A stretch of DNA of 64,000 nt from assembly GCA_949752745.1 (NCBI GenBank), contig OX457026.1, positions 70,373,091 through 70,437,090 of the forward strand, given 5' to 3'. The notes below the pieces were generated by a model. That model had not been told where the DNA came from, did not search any database, and saw only the letters and a program-made list of their open reading frames with translations. Source of the stretch: Protula sp. h YS-2021. Taxonomy: Eukaryota; Annelida; Polychaeta; Sabellida; Serpulidae. Shown here piece by piece: positions 49,401 to 55,400 of the stretch (the first letter of the stretch is position 1; each line of letters starts with the position of its first letter). A program made the position numbers and the translations under genes.

Positions 49401-52400
49401 GATGCCTGCAGCGGGTATGAATAAAAGCGCTTTAGTGCAGGGCAGTGTTAAGTACAGGTTGATCTTATTCAGGCTTTCTAATAGGACGAAGTATAGGAAA
49501 CATATTCCTACTTGAATAGCTCATAGAATCTCTCCACATACATCAATGTGCCTATTTGTACAATCGTTTCTATGATCCCTTTACTAAATTTATGTGCTAC
49601 TTGTTTTAGAAATTCTGAAAACAGCAAACTCCTCAACAAAGACGAAACTGGAGATGGCTCAGAGAACATCGGTTTTGATGACCCTATGCTAGATGACATG
49701 CCGGATTCTGCTGCTCCTGTGGCGACTACTATGGTAATTCCTGGAAATGAAATGTTTTGCTTTCCTTCTATTCTTTCTGATTTTTATGCATGTAAATTTC
49801 TAAACTGTAGCTCAGACTGACATATATATAATCTATTCCAGGCAACAATATACAACTCGACGGTCCCTTATATTTCAAATTACTTTGCGTCTGAAGATAT
49901 TTCTAAAGGAAATACTCGTTTTATCACAATTAACTAATTCTAAGGAAGGTGTGAACAAAATAATTAAGTCTCCACTACATAAGGTGTTTTTCGTACCTAT
50001 GCCAACTATTATGAGTTTCAGCTATATTAAGGATAATGGCGGTATATTTCTAGCGTATCGGGGAGGAAGACAGGGCTACGACAAGCAATAACAGGCATAG
50101 AAATGCCAATACAAACTCCCTAAAATGGACGCTAGCTTCATCACAAGCAAGGTAACATGATAATCAGTTAACTTATTAGCTTAAGTGTCCAGGTGTCATT
50201 TTTATCTTAGCGAATCGCATTTTTTAACCGGGCACGTTTCATAGATAAGTTTGTTCTATTTATGAGATTCTTTAAAAGAAGTCTTGCAACAAAATACCAT
50301 AAAACCATTTAGCTGATTTGTTACCATGCTGTACTTCATATTGCCTTAATTTCTTTATGTTTTTTTTTCAGTACTAACGAGGAGGGTTCGTATGAAATGA
50401 GTGAACCGTCGCGTAAGTCACTCAAGGGTGGTCGCTTCAGTACATCGAAACAATCATCTGGCCTACACAAAATAAAAGTCAAACCAGTAAGTGACAGTGA
50501 TACAAAATGAAATTTGTGCACTGATGTATTTTAGACTTCGTTTTTATTATTCTGGTCTCCTTTCAGCTTTAGAAAAAGAACTAACCGCCTGAAAATATAT
50601 ATCAAAATTTGATATGTACAGTTTTTATAATTTATTTAGTCATACATCAGGATTCATATAAATGCTGAACAAGGAGCTCTCTCTATTTGTATATAGCAGT
50701 TTCAGATTTCTTAGATTATAGAACATAAACCGTTGGTGAAATAATCACAGCTTATCCTTCATAGAATTTCGAAATATATAATAAGCTCTTTTCTTGCTTA
50801 CAAACACATCATATCATTTTGATAATAGGTTTATGTGCTATAGAATGATGATCTTTATGTAGATTTGCTCATATCAATGTAAATCTTATCACGGATACAA
50901 GAGAAACACACGTTATGTTATTTCAATGCAAACACACTTAGAATAAGAATGACAAATTACAAAATGCGAAAAAACCTTGCGGATTTTAGGGCTTGCAAGT
51001 TTGGTTATCCTTGACAAACCATATTGCACGTAAACTACGTCGATTAGACCATCAACGTTGTGCATTACGCTAAATAATCCATGAAATTCTCAACTATTTC
51101 ACAGAGGCCCTTTTCATTTCAAGATTCAAAGAGTCAAATTTCTAGTTCTACAAAAATACTCTTACAAAAACTACACTGACATCCCGCATTTATCATATTC
51201 GTCAAATAATTTTCGTATCCGATGTTGACTGTTTTTTGGTAGTGGGAAGGTAGGAAAGATCTCAGAATCGTACTTTTATTGGACCAGCTGAGGTGAGTTG
51301 GGGTGAATTCGCTTTCGAAAAATTAAGAAATAATGAGAGAAATGACCCCCAACAACGCGTGTGAAAACAGTGTGTAATGGCATCTGCTTTTGATTTGGCT
51401 TAAGGCACTAAGAATAGTGCAATTGTACTTTTTAACTTGACTTTGGTCTTGATATTTGCATTACTTTGAAGCAGTTGCCTTCACATTTTAAGTAGCACCT
51501 TCTCATCTATTATTATCTAGGCATTTTGGTAATATATTTACTATATTAGTGCTTAAATTCAATTTATTCTGTTTCTGAACTTCAAAGAATCCCGTTCTGG
51601 TTCTTTTTGTGCGATGAAATTGCACAAAGGCAAGACATATCGGCACGCGGCGTAATGGGTGTGAAGGATATGCCAAGACTTTGGGTAAAAGGTTGTGGTT
51701 GAGTTCTGAGCCATACTCAGATTGCAAGAATGACAAAAATGAAGGATGGGGTTTGTCCTGCCAGTTCTGTGATACATACGTTTTGACCGACAACAGCACA
51801 ATTTAATTTGCCTTAAAGTTGCAGAAGTTGGAGACTTAATGCTAAGATTTATTAGTACCAAAAATGTGATTCACTTATAACAAAATGATGTTTAATGTGC
51901 AGAGTTACTGGCCTGTCGGTGGATTCACACTTAAGCCCAATTTAGGTGAACAGTGGAATAGTTTAGATCCCGAACGTAACACCCAATCACCTTTGCATAA
52001 ATTGGTGTCGACTTCTCTGGCATTTGGGCATCCGTCTGTACTTTCTTCGTCGCCGCATGTTAAATACGTGGTAAGTTTTTGTTATTAGTGACTGCAGCGA
52101 GGAAAATGTCAAAAAGTCAGTAAGAACGTGAAAATTTCTTAGTTTAACTGTAAATCTATGGATAAAAATTCATGCTTCTGAAGTATAAATGCTTGTAGAA
52201 TATAAGCTGTCTTTACTAACCTAGATCTGGTTTTATCTAACATACAAGTTTTAAAGCAGATGTTCATAATACTGTTTCTTTCATTTTAAAATGGCATAGA
52301 TTTTTAGTCATACCTGTCCAAGTAAATTAAAGTGGGCGTTTTCTAAAAGCAATAATATGCAGATTAAATAGTTGCAGCTGCTGTTGTTACTGAAATTATA

Positions 52401-55400
52401 ACAAAAAATCGTCAATCCAAACAGTATTAGAGAAGTCAAAAATGTTTTTATTCATGAGGTCAAACATTAAAATATGACGTTTATATAGATTTTCATGTAT
52501 AGATGGTCTATTCTTAGACAAATGTTTCAGAACGGCTGTTTATGAACCAAGAATAACAATAAAGAAAAGTGCGAAACATATAGTGTGTCCTTTTACTGGA
52601 CGGAACACTACCACGTGCAAATGTTTGTTTTTGATTATATACCTGCCAAAATACCTGCCAAATGTATAAAAGATAACCAAGTTTAGGTCAAGTTCAAATT
52701 AATAAGTGATTATAAATTGTATTGACCAGTATATAAAGTATAGAAAATAAAGCATTTCATCACACGATATCATGTTTATTAAAATAGTAAAAAACTGAAT
52801 TCACTGCAACCTAACATTTCAAAGGTGGTGCAAAAAAAAATTTGGAGACCTTTTTATTCAAAATACAATTTGTTTAATACAAACAAGAATTGATACAGCT
52901 GTATTTCATTATATCTCTCAAAAATGTGCAGGGTTTTGTACATGTTGTTTAGTTTTATAGTTTGTCAACTTACATCTTACCCAATATATTTTAACTAAAG
53001 CAAACAATATTTAATTTGACTTAATCATTACGAAGGGAATATTCAGGTCCACGATGAGATAAAGGAAGATGGAAAATTAATGACTGAATTTGAAAAGAAA
53101 TATAAATATGATTTAAATCTAAATTATTTGCTTCTAATGGGTTTTCTTAATGCATACCATACCTATGGAAAATTCCATTTGTGAATACTTCTCATTTAAT
53201 AATGAAAGGGTTCCAAAAAATAGTTCGAATGATATAACATTAAGAATGGAATTTTTAGAAATCCTGAATTTTGATGAAAATAAAATCTCATGAAATTTAT
53301 TGGAAACTAGACCATATTGAACTTCTAAGTGAAAAATGGAAATGTGCTTTTTATATAGTGAAATGTTTGACAGCAAATTTACGAAACAGCATGATTAATT
53401 CTAAATAATCCATAAAAAACTTTTATCCTTTTGCAAAATTTTATCCAACTGTTCAAGAACTGTCAATTAAAGAAATATATCATGCATACATTAGCTGCTT
53501 GCGAAAAAATTTATTTTGTTCTGGAATCTTCATGAAACTAAAATCAACAGAAATAGTCTTGAAAATGAAACACCTTTCAAATTAAGTTCATCTACAAATC
53601 CCCTTGGCCTTGTGAAAGGCCACAATAACAAAAAATAAGTATATTGTTGATTTTGGCATTTTGTGCTTTCGATCTTCAGGCAAAATCCATAAATGTAATA
53701 TCAGTTAAACTGAAATCTTCTTCAGAAAGTTTCTTTATTTAAAAAAAAACAATAAAAAACAACGGCAGACTGCATTGGATAGAAACTATATATTGTTAAA
53801 TAACCTTGAATGTGTTTTGTTGTTGTAATATTACTGGGAACTCATTCATGAAATTTAACATTCTGAATATGTAGAAGAAAAAACAGGTAAACAGCAGCAA
53901 AAAACTATATTTCCTAGTAGATAACAGTAAATTGAATGCTTGCTAATAACAAATAATTGTGCTATAAATAAAGATGAATGAAATAAAGAAAAAATATGAC
54001 ATTTCCAACGAAATTTGGTGTCGAGTTTAATTCATCTTTTGAAAATGGTTATAATTAAGTCGTAACAATAAACATATATACCATAACATAATGTGTTGAT
54101 CATAAACAGCTTATAATTAACTTCAAAAATGCATGAAAGTTGCAAAAATACTGCACTGTGAGATAAGTTAAATACTTTGCTACCTGACAATATATAAATA
54201 TTATGAATTTAAAACATGGCCATGCTATTTACTGTTGTTGCAAGTAGCTTTACTCACTTTATTTTAATTATTTGAATTTAAGGCTCCAAAAGAAAACGAC
54301 GATGCGTCTCAAAAACTAGGCTATGAAAAACCTGACAACGCTGATCATTGTGAAGACAAGCTCTCTCTTACCCATCATGGAGAAACAGTTTCTCGCCAGG
54401 TAAACCTCACTCACATATTTCTGGTGTTTTTCCAAAACTTTTGGAATGCTAACTCCAGTTTTCATTTTATTTCTTTAAATTTATATAATTTAGCTATTCA
54501 TGTACAGAAAGTTTTATTTAATTCTTGCAGTATGCTTATCTGGTATTGCTTTCCTAGAATATAATTATTCTTGTATTTTTGTAAATAGACTCACAAAGGT
54601 GAAGAAATGGTGAGGGACAATGCAAAACCTAACCAATACTTAAAGCCTTTAAGCTTCATATCAAACAAGCAAGAATTGCTAGATTTCACAGAAGTAAGTA
54701 GGAGAGCCATTGATGCTTTGAAAAAGTAGTTTTAGTAATAATTTCTTGCAAAGGATCTTTGCAAGTAGTCTTTTCAGCTTTCACAAAAATATCAGTTTTA
54801 AGTTTTTAATTCGTAAATTAAACACAAGCAAGAATTTTGCATTTATTTCAGAATAAGAAAGTCCAAAATTATTAGTAAAAATTATTTTGATATTTCGTAT
54901 TGCATTATAGGGTTGGTAATTACAAGACTGAAATGTAATGTCAAAGATATTTTTGCATAGCTAATAACCTACTGTATATTTTTCGCCAACCAGAGTAAAT
55001 CAAGAGCCAAATTAGAGAAACTTACTAGTGTAAAAATATTTGTAAAATATTTGTGCTGATAATTTTTTAATAAATTTTTCCTAGTATTCAATTTGTTACT
55101 TTCTGTAGTAAAAAGACTATTTTTTAGGGAAAACCTGGTTTACGAGCCTACATGCTGGGCTTGCCAAGACAGCCAAATGCCAGTCCTGGTTCGCATCCAA
55201 GGATAAACTTTAAGCATAGACATCCAAAGACAGGCCCTGGTACAAGCACCTCTACCAGTATCAGTACGGAACTTCAGGTACAGCTTTAATCATATGTTTT
55301 CCATTATGACAGCCAGGAGCTTTTTATTTATTGTTTTACATTAAAACTAAGGAAAACAATTTCTGTACATAAAGTTTGATTTATTAGTTCATATTTCAAT

